From Rheum nobile (taxonomy: Eukaryota > Streptophyta > Magnoliopsida > Caryophyllales > Polygonaceae), in assembly GCA_027886185.1 (NCBI GenBank), contig WOAB01000864.1:1922001-1986000 (forward strand): a DNA stretch of 64,000 bases, given 5' to 3'. The number at the start of each line of letters is the position of its first letter. Position 1 is the stretch's first letter. Both the position numbers and the translations under genes were made by a program. Below are positions 32,576 through 44,089 of the stretch, piece after piece. The notes below the pieces were generated by a model, which worked only from the letters and a program-made list of their open reading frames with translations, was not told where the DNA came from and did not search any database.

Positions 32576-33699
32576 TTAAAATGATGTATGAGAAACCATT
32601 TTTAACAACATAAAAGCGAACAAAAATATGATCCAAGATACATTTTTGTAAATAGCTAATGTGAGTACAAGGACAATCAGCTCCCATCCTCTCTCAATGA
32701 CCACTTATCCAATAATACTGCACATAACTAAAATGTCAAATACCTTTTCTTTCTCAATCAACATCTACAAAACACCCAACAAAAATTAGTTCATCCTAGA
32801 GTTCACATAAATAATCCTCTCAACAAAGTACTAATTAATATCAGTTCATACCTCTGTATCTAGAGTTCACTTAAAAAAATCAGTAATAGCTGAATTTCAA
32901 GAGCTTTGGCAGAGTATTAAGTGTCCAAATTAGAACACACGAGAAACGATTTTGGTGGAAATTGATCATATTAGAGCAAAAGAGAAACTGGTCTGAAAAT
33001 GAATAGAATTCAAGGACTAACAAATGAAAATTTAGGCTAATGCAGGATAGAAGACAAGAAATCATGCGGGTGGAGGGAGACAAATTGCGATGATTCGACC
33101 CTAAAATAAAGTTTCATTCATTCCCAAATCTGTAATTTCATACTCAAATTTCAATTCATCTCCACATTTTAATTAAAACCCTAAATTCAATTTCATCAAC
33201 AAATCTAGAGATTGAAATTGAACAACCCTAAATCTGTACCTGAAGGGAGCAGCACCGGACACCACACCCTCTTCATCGCGCCCAACACCGACCAACAACA
33301 CCGGCGGCGTCGCCCTCATCGTTGTTGCCTTCGTCTGGTCTCTCCACGCACCCAGCGTTAAATCGCTTCCACCGCCCAGACCCAGTAGAACCTTGGTTGG
33401 TTCGCTTCATTCAGAGAGGTGTCGCCCAACCACCTTTGTCTCAAATCTACATCGCTCAGGTCTCCACCGCCCAGTATCGGGTTCTCCCTCTCCTCTCTAT
33501 GTGTTCTATTCTGAGTGTTCTTTTAATTTTACAAGGATTCTCCCTCTCCCCCGTTTAAGTTAACAAATTGATAATGCTAGGGCATATGACGAAATAAATA
33601 AAAACTTTAAGAGTATCGCGTGAAATATATCAAATTCTTGGATATCTTGCGAAATTTGCTTAAGTTAGAGGGTATCATACGAAATTTCCGAAAAATCAA

Positions 33700-36057
33700 C
33701 TATTAGTAACTAAAGTCATAAATAATTAGTAACTAAAGTCATATAAATGAGCTGATTTTTTTTTTATATAGTTTGGGTACGTTTTGACAATTTTTTAAAA
33801 TTCGTATTATTTTTAGTTCAAATGAAATAATTAATATTATTTAAAGTTAATTTTTTAAATATTTATAAAAAACCATTTACATTTCCTTTCCATCACAAAC
33901 CAAAAAACATATGGCCACCACTGCTCTAATTCTCCGGCCCAAACATTAATAATTATGATATATGCAAGGCTTTGTTTGAAAAAAAAACATTAAAAAAATG
34001 CAAGGTATAGGAAAAGATGAACCTAGGGAAGAGAATTCATCTTGGAAGTTAAAAAACAGCGAAATATTTAGGAAATTGTTTGGCTTACCCGGAGGGTCGC
34101 CAACCCACATGCCACGTTAGCAGTAAATTTATGTAATAATCTGCTTTTGATTTAAGAGAAGCAGCTTTTAAGTTAATTAATTTTCAATTAATCAATTCTT
34201 TGGGTATTGGAAAAGTATAAACGAAAAAAAAAGTCTCTTCATCTTATACGAACTATATATACCCAATTCAAGTTGCATCCTTGTTTTTAAATGAAATTTC
34301 ATTTTTGTTTTTAACGAATTATCATCTTTATATGTTTCGAGTTATTTATTATTATAATTATATAATCATTCTTTGATATATAGTAATAATATTATGTACA
34401 TGTGATTATAATATTTTTTGAAGTTTAAAGTAAGATAAATAGCTAACAATAGAATTATTTTATTTCACTTACTCAACAACATGGTTGAAAATTATCTTAA
34501 GAGTTAAAAAAATGAGTGTTAATCAACCAATATTATTTAAAAATTTATAATAGAATTTTCATAAAATATTATTGATAGTTTTATTAAGCATGTCAAAACA
34601 CGACCCGGTCTGACATGTTCAATTCTAAGAACTTGTACGGTTGTACGCCTAGACCTCATGGTCCAAATATTTATGGGTTTAATTTGGAAAGACTCGTCCC
34701 GTTGGGTTGACCGATTTGACCCTCACATATGTATTATCCCATTTATATTGAATGTTATGTACACTTTATTTAATAGTTATATAAAAAAATTTATTTTTTA
34801 TTTAAAAAAACTAACACTTTGGACCCGTTGGGTCGAACCGTACCACACCCATCATGACCCGACCCAACCAACCCATGAATTTTAGCAATCCAAACCCAAT
34901 TTAACATGAACCCAACTGACCCGTATTGAAGATTTACATCTTATTGTTACAATTTTCATATAATTTTGTATAAAAAAATTTCTTATTATAATTCTAGTTA
35001 TTTATATGTGTGTTTTGTTCACAAAGTCATATAATAATGATCTTGAAATCAATAAAAGTGTATAATATTCTGATTGTTTCGGTCTCGAGTTTTAATAGTT
35101 TGGGGGTTTGATTATTTCAGTTTGATTATTTATTGTTTTAGTTATTTTAGTTTTGGGACGGATTTAAGAATTTTTTATAGGGTAGCAATTTTATATTGAT
35201 ATTTTAGTTTTTTTTTATGGGTTAAGTAATTTCTTATAGGGTAACCATTTTATTAAATTATATTCTTTACATATGTTCTAATAGCATAATTAGAAATATT
35301 GTGCGTATATTAATATTACTATATTTACTTATGTACTTTATATGCATAATATAATAAAAGTCTTTATTAAGTCTCAGCATACATCCTTTAACCATGTACT
35401 TATAATGTATTAATATGAATAAGTCAAATTATAAATATTGTTATATGTACAAATTTTCATTACTTAGCTATTGTCTTTACTCCAAACCTAAATAACGTTT
35501 ATTTTCAATAATCCAAACAGAATAAAATTAGATATACTGGTTTTAGAAAAATACACCGACTTTCTTCATACATCAACTAAAAAAATATTTCTTTTAAATA
35601 AAGAGATTATATTCCGTAAGATCTAGAAAAATTGTACAATACTTAAGTAAAATAAACCATTCAACATTAAATTGTCTTAGTTTACTGAATAAGGTAAATA
35701 AAAAATTGTCTTAGTTCAATTACTTATAAAAGCCCAAATTATTATCCCCTTTATCTCTTGAAAGTTGAAATAAAAAGTAGATGCTAAGGCTACTAGCTAA
35801 TTCACTTTTTCAAAACCAATAACCCAAAAATTAAAATATTTATGACTTTGCAGTAGATGTTAGCATTTTTCGATTTTTTAAGGTTAGTCTACAAATAGGT
35901 AGCCATTCCTTTTCTCTTTTTCTTGAACTGTTGTACGTAGAGAGCTGATGAAACACGTCTTTAGTTTTCCTACTACAAAGTCATAAATAACATCAAATTA
36001 TTCTCGAAATTAGATTTCTTTTACGTAGTTTAGATAACTTTTAGATACATCATTGCT
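33700..36057. other. AT-rich intergenic DNA with a hAT-like repeat
   Basis: No gene seen. Around 34590-34930 there are repeated ACCCGACC/GTTGGGTCG phrases at both sides of an AT-rich centre, similar to the remnant at 6768-6905. This pattern is frequent in non-autonomous hAT-like plant repeats. Terminal repeats and target duplication were not resolved. Confidence 0.35.
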
Positions 36058-36341
36058 ACATAGAGACTAACAGAGCTGCTGATTTTCTGGCTACTTCACA
36101 CATTTCCCCGATTCTTCTACGCAATATAATTATGGATTACCTTTCGCCTAATCTTGGCCATGAGTAGTTCTTTCGATCCCGAATACAGATCTTATGTTCG
36201 GGCTCTACCGTTTACAGATCTTACGTTCGGGCTCTACCGTTTATCCAACTTATAAAACATTTGTAAAAATCCTCCGTTGTGATGATTTAGGTACTTCTTC
36301 TACGATGTAATAATACATTTTATTTGCCTATATAAAAAAAC
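36058..36341 (+). pseudogene. 3' end of a LINE (RNase H-like C terminus)
   Basis: A short frame reads ETNRAADFLATSHIS, matching the conserved end of the RNase H-like domain of plant L1-type LINEs (usually REXNXXADXLA). It is followed by a 3' untranslated region ending in an A-run near 36332-36340. A 29-bp perfect-phase tandem duplication (36185-36213 and 36214-36242, one mismatch) lies in the tail. Everything upstream is missing, as expected of a 5'-truncated LINE. Confidence 0.5.
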
Positions 36342-36509
36342 ATCAAATAATTTGACAAATTTTGGGTGATGTGGGAAGAGGCTAGACCACCCTCAAGGTA
36401 AAAGAATCAATGGCCGTATATCTCTCTGCCATCTATCAACTATCGCTCATTTATGAACATTGATTGGTGGGTTGTTGAATCAGATCTGAATGCCCCACCT
36501 AAAATATTA

Positions 36510-36768
36510 CTCCCTTCGTTCCATAATATAAGCCCCATTTGACCGAAATACACTGTTCATAGTTGAAGAGAATCTTCGAGATTTCTTCCAATATATAAGA
36601 AAAAACATAGTCATGTGGGGTCTTGTTTGATTCGTCTTAACGAGTACTTTGATAATATCAAAAAATTATAATTTTTAGGATTATATTATGAGAGATATTA
36701 ACGATACAAAACTCGTCTCGACATTTGAACCGGGTCAAAATGTTGCTTATATATTGGGACAGAGGGAG
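36510..36768. mobile_element. Stowaway MITE
   Basis: A 259-bp element flanked by TA on each side, with inverted ends CTCCCTTCGTTCCATAATAT and ATATTGGGACAGAGGGAG. Non-coding. Related in its ends to 9656-9946. Confidence 0.9.
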
Positions 36769-36902
36769 TACAATGGAAAGATAATTTAATCTCCCGGCCT
36801 CTTATAATAAGTTAATAAATGATATCAACTTAATTTTACAGCTTCATCACTGTCTTGTGACTCTTGTGTATATAGACGAAAGCATCACAGCCTATTAGTT
36901 AA

Positions 36903-37371
36903 TAGGGGTGTGCAGATTCGGACCGGACCTGAAAATCGGACCGGACCTGAAAATCGGACCGGACCGGACTGAGCGAATTACGGTCCGGTCCCCGGTCCAC
37001 ATATTTCTAAAATTCCGGTTTCATTTCGGTCTGGTTCAAACCTGACCGGTTTTCGGTCCGAACCGGATGGATCGGTTTTTTATTGTTTTTAACTTAATTT
37101 TATATATTAATATCTCATAACACTATTAAAAATTAGTTTCTACTATAAATATAAATTAATAACAAAATATATTGTCTAATATTATACACAATAGTTATAA
37201 AAATAGGAAATATAATTAAATTTTAATTTATATAAAATAAAAAAATACGTTTACCGGTCCATTCCGGTCTAAGACCGGACCGGACCGGACCGAATCATAT
37301 CAGTCCGATCTGGTCTACGGTCCAAGGATTGTAAAAATTCTGGTCCGGTCTGGACCGGATGCACATCGCTA
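36903..37371. mobile_element. hAT-like MITE with GGACCGGACC subterminal repeats
   Basis: Ends TAGGGGTGTGCA and TGCACATCGCTA are inverted (10 of 12). Inside each end are multiple direct and inverted copies of GGACCGG/CCGGTCC. The flanks carry the 10-bp direct repeat cagcctatta (36888-36897 and 37372-37381), although five extra bases separate the left copy from the element. The middle is AT-rich and non-coding. Subterminal motif clusters are the binding sites used by hAT transposases. Confidence 0.75.
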
Positions 37372-37381
37372 CAGCCTATTA

Positions 37382-37930
37382 ATTTATTTTCGTGACTTTT
37401 ATATACATTGTATTTCTCGTCTATTCGCACTCCGAAATTGTGCCAAAGTTCTTGACGTACTCCAAATACTAACATAAAAGCTTAAATATAGCCATTGAAA
37501 GTGGTTTTATTATTGTTTTTTTTTGTATTATCTCATGCGCAAGTATTTGGCATACGCCAAATCAATGCGTACCGTATATTTTAACAAAAGCAGCCGTTAG
37601 AAGTAGCAGTTGGAAAATTTGATCGTGTGCTCTAGGGTATGGTGTGCACCAAGAGTTAACGTAGCCTAATGGCTATAATTCCAACGGTCGAATTTTCCCT
37701 CTTTAAACAATGAAACTCATTTATCCAAATTCCACACCTGAATACAATTTTACCAAAATGGAAAATAGCAAAACGAATACTGCAGTAGTGAAGAAGACGA
37801 TGAAGAATTCGACTCCAACAATTTCACATTTAGTATTGCATAATTGTTCGTAAAAGGCTTGATAGTTGCGTTATATGTATATAGTTGCGTTATATATATA
37901 TGAATTACGTATAGATGAATAAAAGTTTAT
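37382..37930. other. intergenic DNA
   Basis: No gene or recognisable repeat family. Short frames only. Confidence 0.35.
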
Positions 37931-38296
37931 ATAGTGTAGGTATGGAGATATTGTATGAATTAGTTTAGGTATAGACAAATAAAAGTTATATATTTTACGG
38001 AAGTTTTGTATGCGATATTGTATAAATCATAAGGTATATATTGAAAGATTAGTAAAGTGAAGAAGAAGATGTAGATATTGTATGTGTAATTATGAAGTAC
38101 TAGTTTTTTTAAGTTTAGATATAGAGATATTGTTTTGTTATAGTATATTACTATGGTAGTTTTGTTAGTATTTATTAAAAATTTAGCGGTATGGACATAT
38201 TGTATGTTAGTTATGAATTAGTAGTTCTGTAAGTTTAATTATGGAGATATCATTTTGTTATAGTATTACTTTAGTAGTTTTGTTAGTATTTATTAC
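37931..38296 (+). repeat. tandem repeat of about 118 bp, left part
   Basis: Diverged units share GGTATGGAGATATTGTATG, TTATGAATTAGTAGTTCTGT and TTTTGTTATAGTATTACT. Two fairly clear units start near 38070 and 38188, and older, weaker ones lie before them. The next unit resumes at 43845, beyond the LTR insertion. Confidence 0.75.
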
Positions 38297-40521
38297 TGTA
38301 ACACCCCCGACTTATGTCGAAATTGTCACACGCCAGTGACCTCAGACTTTAATGTCCGAAGTCACCCAAGACTTAACATCGAACAAAGTTTTGTAACAAC
38401 ATGTAATAAAATCATACAAATAAAACAACAGTGGAAGTCTTTTTAAATAACAACAAATAATATAAACTCTCCTTATAAAGTGTAGAGATTTAGTTTTAAC
38501 AAACATAAATGAATTAAGTATAGTAGAAGACTTATTAAAACTCTAATGCGTAGGATTAAACCTTTCCAATAGTAAATCTCCAAATTGCAATTAAAAGCTT
38601 CATGTATAGTATCATGGTATCCATCCATCGCCACCTTGAGTGATCTCACATTAATGATATTTGTAAAGAATTGCCTGTTACAACAAGTAGACAGCCCTCA
38701 CCAGGGTCAGTTGGTCAACTCATAAGATATGTACAAGGTAATAGGTACTCACATTGAAACATATCATTAATAAGCATGTTGCATAATCACAAGTAATTAC
38801 TAATCATGAGTACAAGGAGATGGACACACACTAACTAGCAACACTCCTAACACCTCATAAAAGGTTATCTATTTCAACCTTATCGATTTAGATACAACTT
38901 AATACCAAAATAGAATATGGTTGATTCATCACCTACTTCCCAAATCATTGTACTTGGTCCCTTTAATTATCATGTATACTCTCAATTAATTGATGCTACT
39001 TAATTACCCAAAGATCAATAAGGTAAATTGTATCCTATATCAAGAGGTTTAGTCCTTTATCATAAAATTCCCAAATATTATATAAGTACCACAAGATCAC
39101 TTAACCAACCACTTACCTAAGATCCTCTAACCATCACTTCCAATTATCATGCACTTCCTCGATCTTGAATCTTACTTCACATGTAAGTTCATTCAATAAC
39201 CTCAACTTAGAATTTCCACCTCATAATCTATATCCGAAAATTATATCGAGTCAAAAACTCAACCAACCTCACAACTCAATCTATATTCCCCGAATATAAA
39301 ATATCCTCAATATCATCTAAGTTAGAAACTCAAACCTTCAAAGAAACATCACAACTTAATCTATATCCCTCGAGTATAGAATATCACCAACGTCATCGAG
39401 TTAAAAATAACTCCAACGTCCCAACAAACATCAGACAATTCATAACTAACTCAGTTATAATTATAGCTCTGCACATCCCAACTTAAATCCACAATACACA
39501 TTTATGTCCCCTTATATCCATCAAAGAAACACATGTTCCTATTTATAGTTCTAAGCACACCATCATATGCTAGTCATAACTTCTATATAAGAAATATCAT
39601 GTCTAACAACCAAACAAGGCATAACTAAACAGTCGTTGAACAATTATATTCAAAACATGTAACCACATTAAGAACAATACATTTATGATCACTTTATGTA
39701 TCAACACATATATGAAATCATAAAGAACATTAAATACAAACACATATCATTACAAAAATGACAATGAATGCACGTTCACACACACGAGGTCAACTTAATG
39801 CAGACCTTTTGACACACATCCACACCACACACAAGGTCAGCATCGCTGAAACCTTTTTAACACACACACACAAGTTTAGCTTAATTGCAACCTTGACCAC
39901 ACACACTATGGATATTGGCCAAATCCGAGCTCATATTGGAAGTCCACATCTGTACAAACGCCACAACCTCAAGCTTGCGGTATGGCCGTACATACCCCAT
40001 CGAAGGCCTACTCTTAGGTATGCACCCACTATTGCACTCCCATACCCGGGGTCGCCTTCGCCCATCATTCGGAGGGTGGTGCATCCGCGTCCTAATCACA
40101 TGAAAACTCCACATGGATGATGTCCTCACTTTTTCTTTTGACCACTCATCTTAATGCCAACACACATTTTCACAACACAAATGAACAAGTCATTCATATA
40201 TCGAACAAGTCAAGCACATTACATGGAATCATTTAGATTTCATAATATAACATTATATAATATTTCATGATTGAGTCACAATAACATTACATGCATCAAC
40301 AAACTCACACAAACATTTATCATAACAAATCTTAGACGCATAGAGCAATATTCAAACAAGCACACAAATGACCAACCGAGCAAGTATGGGAACTTGCCTT
40401 ATCAATGACATCCGAGCATTTAAATGGTATCAATCAAGACCATATATCCTCAAATAATTACCTAGGATTCAAATGATGTCACAATAAATGCATAAGTTTC
40501 ACAATTAAAAATATGAAATTT

Positions 40522-42290
40522 TGTAACACCCCAAAATATCCTTTGGAAATATTACCGCTAGTGACCTCAGATTACACATTTGGGATCACCCAAGGCTTAA
40601 CCATTTTATAACAAACTGTATGATAAAATAAACTTTATTAAATGACATATAATTGCCCAAATAATATTTTATTTCGAATGATGTAATTACAATTTGACAA
40701 CAAAATTGAATACAAATATTTATCACAACGGATATCTTGAAATAAAACGACTCAACGGGTCTTGACCTTACGATCTTACGCCTAGGATCTCAACCTTTAG
40801 AAAAAGACACAAAAACGCCAACTGCCTTCACGTCGAGTCATTGCCTTCACTGATGCAGAAACTTATCTGATGTGCCGTATGAGACGGATGACACCACCCA
40901 ACCATGTAAAGGAAAATAACCGGTTGGTTAGTCTAATGAAAGACTATGCAAGGGTACAAATAAAAAGGTTCTAAGTAGTCGTATTAGGTTACACCCATCG
41001 CTTCTCGAATAATAGCCGATGACGACAGTGAACCTCAATACCTCTACAGAAACATAAGAAAAGGAATGATCAAGAGAAGACTCCAAAGAAGGTTGAGTCT
41101 TATGGGAAACGTATGACAAGTGTTTAGGAACGTTAAGTTTTCACACAACTTTAAAACACGACCTTGATTATTTGGGTCAACAACCAACCTCACCACGCAA
41201 TGCGAATCCAGATTGGAAAGAAGACTTACTCTAACAAGAGTTCGGGCGGTTTCCACGCTGTACTCCTCGCCCGAGGGTATATTAATTATGTGCGTAAAAG
41301 CACTTATCTTATTTAGTTCCAAAATGTTCATTCACGTTAAAGATTTTAATACATATCATCTCGATACGAGATATATCTTGGGAATTAATCCCGATTGTTG
41401 GCCCCAGTTGAGTGCACCACCACCTATATTCGGATAGGGTAGGTCATGACCAGAAAGTACTAGGGCAATATCATCCTAATACCAGTTATAAAGAAACGAC
41501 TAGACCTCGCAAGGTACATAGCGTTCCTACGAATACTCGTTCTAACTACACATAAGTTCATACTTAAATCCACACCAAAACCATTACGGTGATATCATGT
41601 GTAATAGCGTTGTTTCTAGCAATATATACAACCTATTATAGAATCATACTTTATCACATTGTGTTATTAAAATCTGTTCCCAAACAGAAAACAACAACTT
41701 TTATCCCATCTTAATTAACAATCAATTAATTGATAATCAAGGGAAACATGGAATAATGAGCACGAGCGAACCTCCACTTGCCTTAGTCTAATGAATCGAA
41801 GATGTTGGGTTCCGAGATCTGGAGACTGGAATCTGAGTGTGGATTCCTATGACGACGAAGAGATAAATAGCGAAACCCTAAGTTAGATACGATACGAACA
41901 AAATGAGGATACGCAATGAATAAATGAAACGAACGAAGGGAAAAAGAAAGCCTAAGCCGCGGCCATGGTTGCCAAAGCCGTGATCGCGCTTGCTGGGCAA
42001 GGCCGCGGTCGCAGCTGGCATATCCGTGGTTGCGGTTTCCTGGGCTCAAGCCGCGGTCGCGGTTGGCATAACCGCGGTCACTCTCCAAGTATAACGAACT
42101 CTAAATCATTTATAAATATTTCATGAAAAATCAACAAAGTCAGTATCGCACATCACGCGTACTGATTTTCTAAAAAATCATATAAAATTCATTTTAGCCT
42201 TAAATCGAGTGATTCAAAAGCCTATATTTTCTTAACTTTCATACTGTAATTCTAGAAAATGAAATAGTCCAAAACATTTTTTGGAGTTTA
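40522..42290 (-). repeat. chromovirus LTR family A, second copy
   Basis: Ends GGGGTGTTACA on the minus strand at 40522 and is homologous to 4031-6304 through its U5 and R portions up to the palindrome cluster. The outer end is uncertain: homology fades beyond 42085, and a possible TGTTAAACTCC start lies at 42293. The TATA region of the first copy is absent here, so this copy is deleted or recombined. Confidence 0.65.
41956..42082 (-). repeat. paired GC-rich palindromes in the second LTR family A copy
   Basis: Cores at 41959/41980, 42005/42026 and 42053/42074 form three pairs, each exactly 21 bp apart, with pairs 46-48 bp apart. Forms include GCGGTCGC, GTGATCGC and GCGGTCAC. The same layout occurs at 4693-4802 in the first copy. 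Confidence 0.9.
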
Positions 42291-43074
42291 ACAAAAACGT
42301 ACGAATAAAGTTTGACGTTATGAAACATAGAAACTCGAAATTAAATCTCTTTCAGATTTCTAGAATTTTAGAATTAAATCCATGAAAAATATATTTTCAG
42401 CATAATAAATAAAATAAAAATAACATTCATATCTTTCCAGAAGTTAGTAAGATCCTCCAATTGGAATCAACGAAATATATCATCTTATATGACCTTAACA
42501 ATTTATTTAATTCGGGTACGCAAAATCTGCAATGTCACATTGTAAAAATATGTGAAAATCGAAAACAAATCCTTTAGGGATGAAACTAGTTCCAAGCATT
42601 CATAAACATGTTCTAGTTTATCATAAATATACAATATGATAAGATAAACCATTGACAAGTTATACGCAAAACGTTTCATGAACTCAAAATCAAATAATCA
42701 AACCAACTGTTCTACTTCAACAATTTTTAAAAATATCAAACTACATCTAAAAGCTACGATGTTTCATATACAACTACATATATATGTTTTCAAGACACTG
42801 TTAAAATTTCAAATCAAAATAAGATCTATAACTATTTTCAACAATTAAAAGTCCTAACAATGTCGACCAGAAATTCCTGGCAAGAGCTTCAACCACCTTG
42901 CCTTTAGTCGGCGCGTGAGGGCGTGTATTTCGGCTTCAGGGGACGTGCTTCATATGAAAATGTAGAAGACAAAGATAAGAAAATAGTGCAATTTTTATTG
43001 TCTAAATCTGACACCAGACGTATAAACGACGGTGTTAGAAAGTTGACTGAGTTTTAGGGTTGCGAGAGAGAAAA

Positions 43075-43232
<158 letters not shown>

Positions 43233-43289
43233 GCGTGAAGAAGAAGAGGAGAGAAAAGAGTTGTGTGATTTTAGGTTAAAACTAAGCCC

Positions 43290-43297
43290 TATTTATA
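43290..43297 (-). promoter_or_regulatory. TATA box of LTR family B
   Basis: TATAAATA within CCCTATAAATAGGG on the minus strand, the same context as the family A promoter at 4449. Confidence 0.6.
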
Positions 43298-43389
43298 GGG
43301 AACGAAGGAGATCAATTAAGATAATGTATTTGAAAATAAAATATTCAATATTCCTTTTCATTTAAAATTATTTTTATTGGGACTACTTA

Positions 43390-43623
43390 GGGTTTGTTTG
43401 GCTCAATCTATTATAATGTCATTTTCATTGATAATGCCATTATTTTAAATAAGTATTTGTAATGCTTTGTAAATTGTGCCAAATCATTACCCTATTTTTA
43501 AAATTTTTCATTCTCCTCTCTCTACTTTTTTCAATAAATTAACTAATTCACCAAACACTATTATGTTATAAAAGTAATTTTTTTACAAAAAGGCCTTGAT
43601 AAATGATTAAAACAAACAAACCC
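43390..43623. mobile_element. Tourist-like MITE (PIF/Harbinger)
   Basis: A 234-bp element flanked by TTA at 43387-43389 and 43624-43626, with inverted ends GGGTTTGTTTGG and ACAAACAAACCC. End sequence and 3-bp duplication are typical of Tourist elements. Confidence 0.8.
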
Positions 43624-43844
43624 TTAAAAGGAAAAGATAAAATTGAACACACTATCTTTTCATTTAAGTTTAAATTATACTCTTAAATAATTCATAAGGA
43701 ATTTATTTGACATAAGATATAATTTCAATTTTATATTATAATTAACAAAAATATAGAAGATTTTATAATTCCTAATAATATGAAAGACATTTACAATAAT
43801 AACCTTATTTACAATCTAAAATATTACGGGTTATTAATATTACA

Positions 43845-43990
43845 TATTTATCGGTATGGAGATATTGTATGTGTAGTTATGAATTAGTAGTTCTGTAAGT
43901 TTAGAAATGAAAATATTGTTTTGTTATAGTATTACTATTGTAGTTTTGTTTTGTAGTATTAATTGTTTATTTTAGCGATATGTCATTAAA
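43845..43990 (+). repeat. tandem repeat of about 118 bp, right part
   Basis: One further unit of the repeat at 37931-38296, in the same orientation and phase (CGGTATGGAGATATTGTATG at 43851). Confidence 0.75.
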
Positions 43991-44089
43991 TGGAAATGGA
44001 TATATTATGAGTGTAATAAGAAGTGAATAACATTATTGATTATGTAAACATTTATAGGGGAAATATTATGGATCTGAAATTCGTACTAA

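Larger units (their letters stand above)
29881..33690. mobile_element. Mutator-like element, non-autonomous, 3.8 kb
   Basis: Terminal inverted repeats of about 115 bp begin CGGAAATTTCGTATGGTACC at the left and end GGTATCATACGAAATTTCCG at the right. A perfect 9-bp target duplication, aaaaatcaa, lies at 29872-29880 and 33691-33699. Length of the inverted repeats and the 9-bp duplication are diagnostic of Mutator-like elements. No transposase frame is visible. Just inside each end there is a GC-richer, gene-like block (30060-30420 and 33230-33560) that may be captured sequence. Two tRNA-like sequences lie inside in opposite orientation. Confidence 0.9.

Noticed and set aside
34590..34930. Complete hAT-type MITE
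   Set aside because: The ACCCGACC phrases fit, but inverted ends and a target duplication could not be found, so only a remnant is claimed.
39758..40120. 120-codon plus-strand frame rich in His and Thr
   Set aside because: It lies inside LTR family B on the opposite strand to its transcription, has a CA-rich low-complexity start and no recognisable domain.
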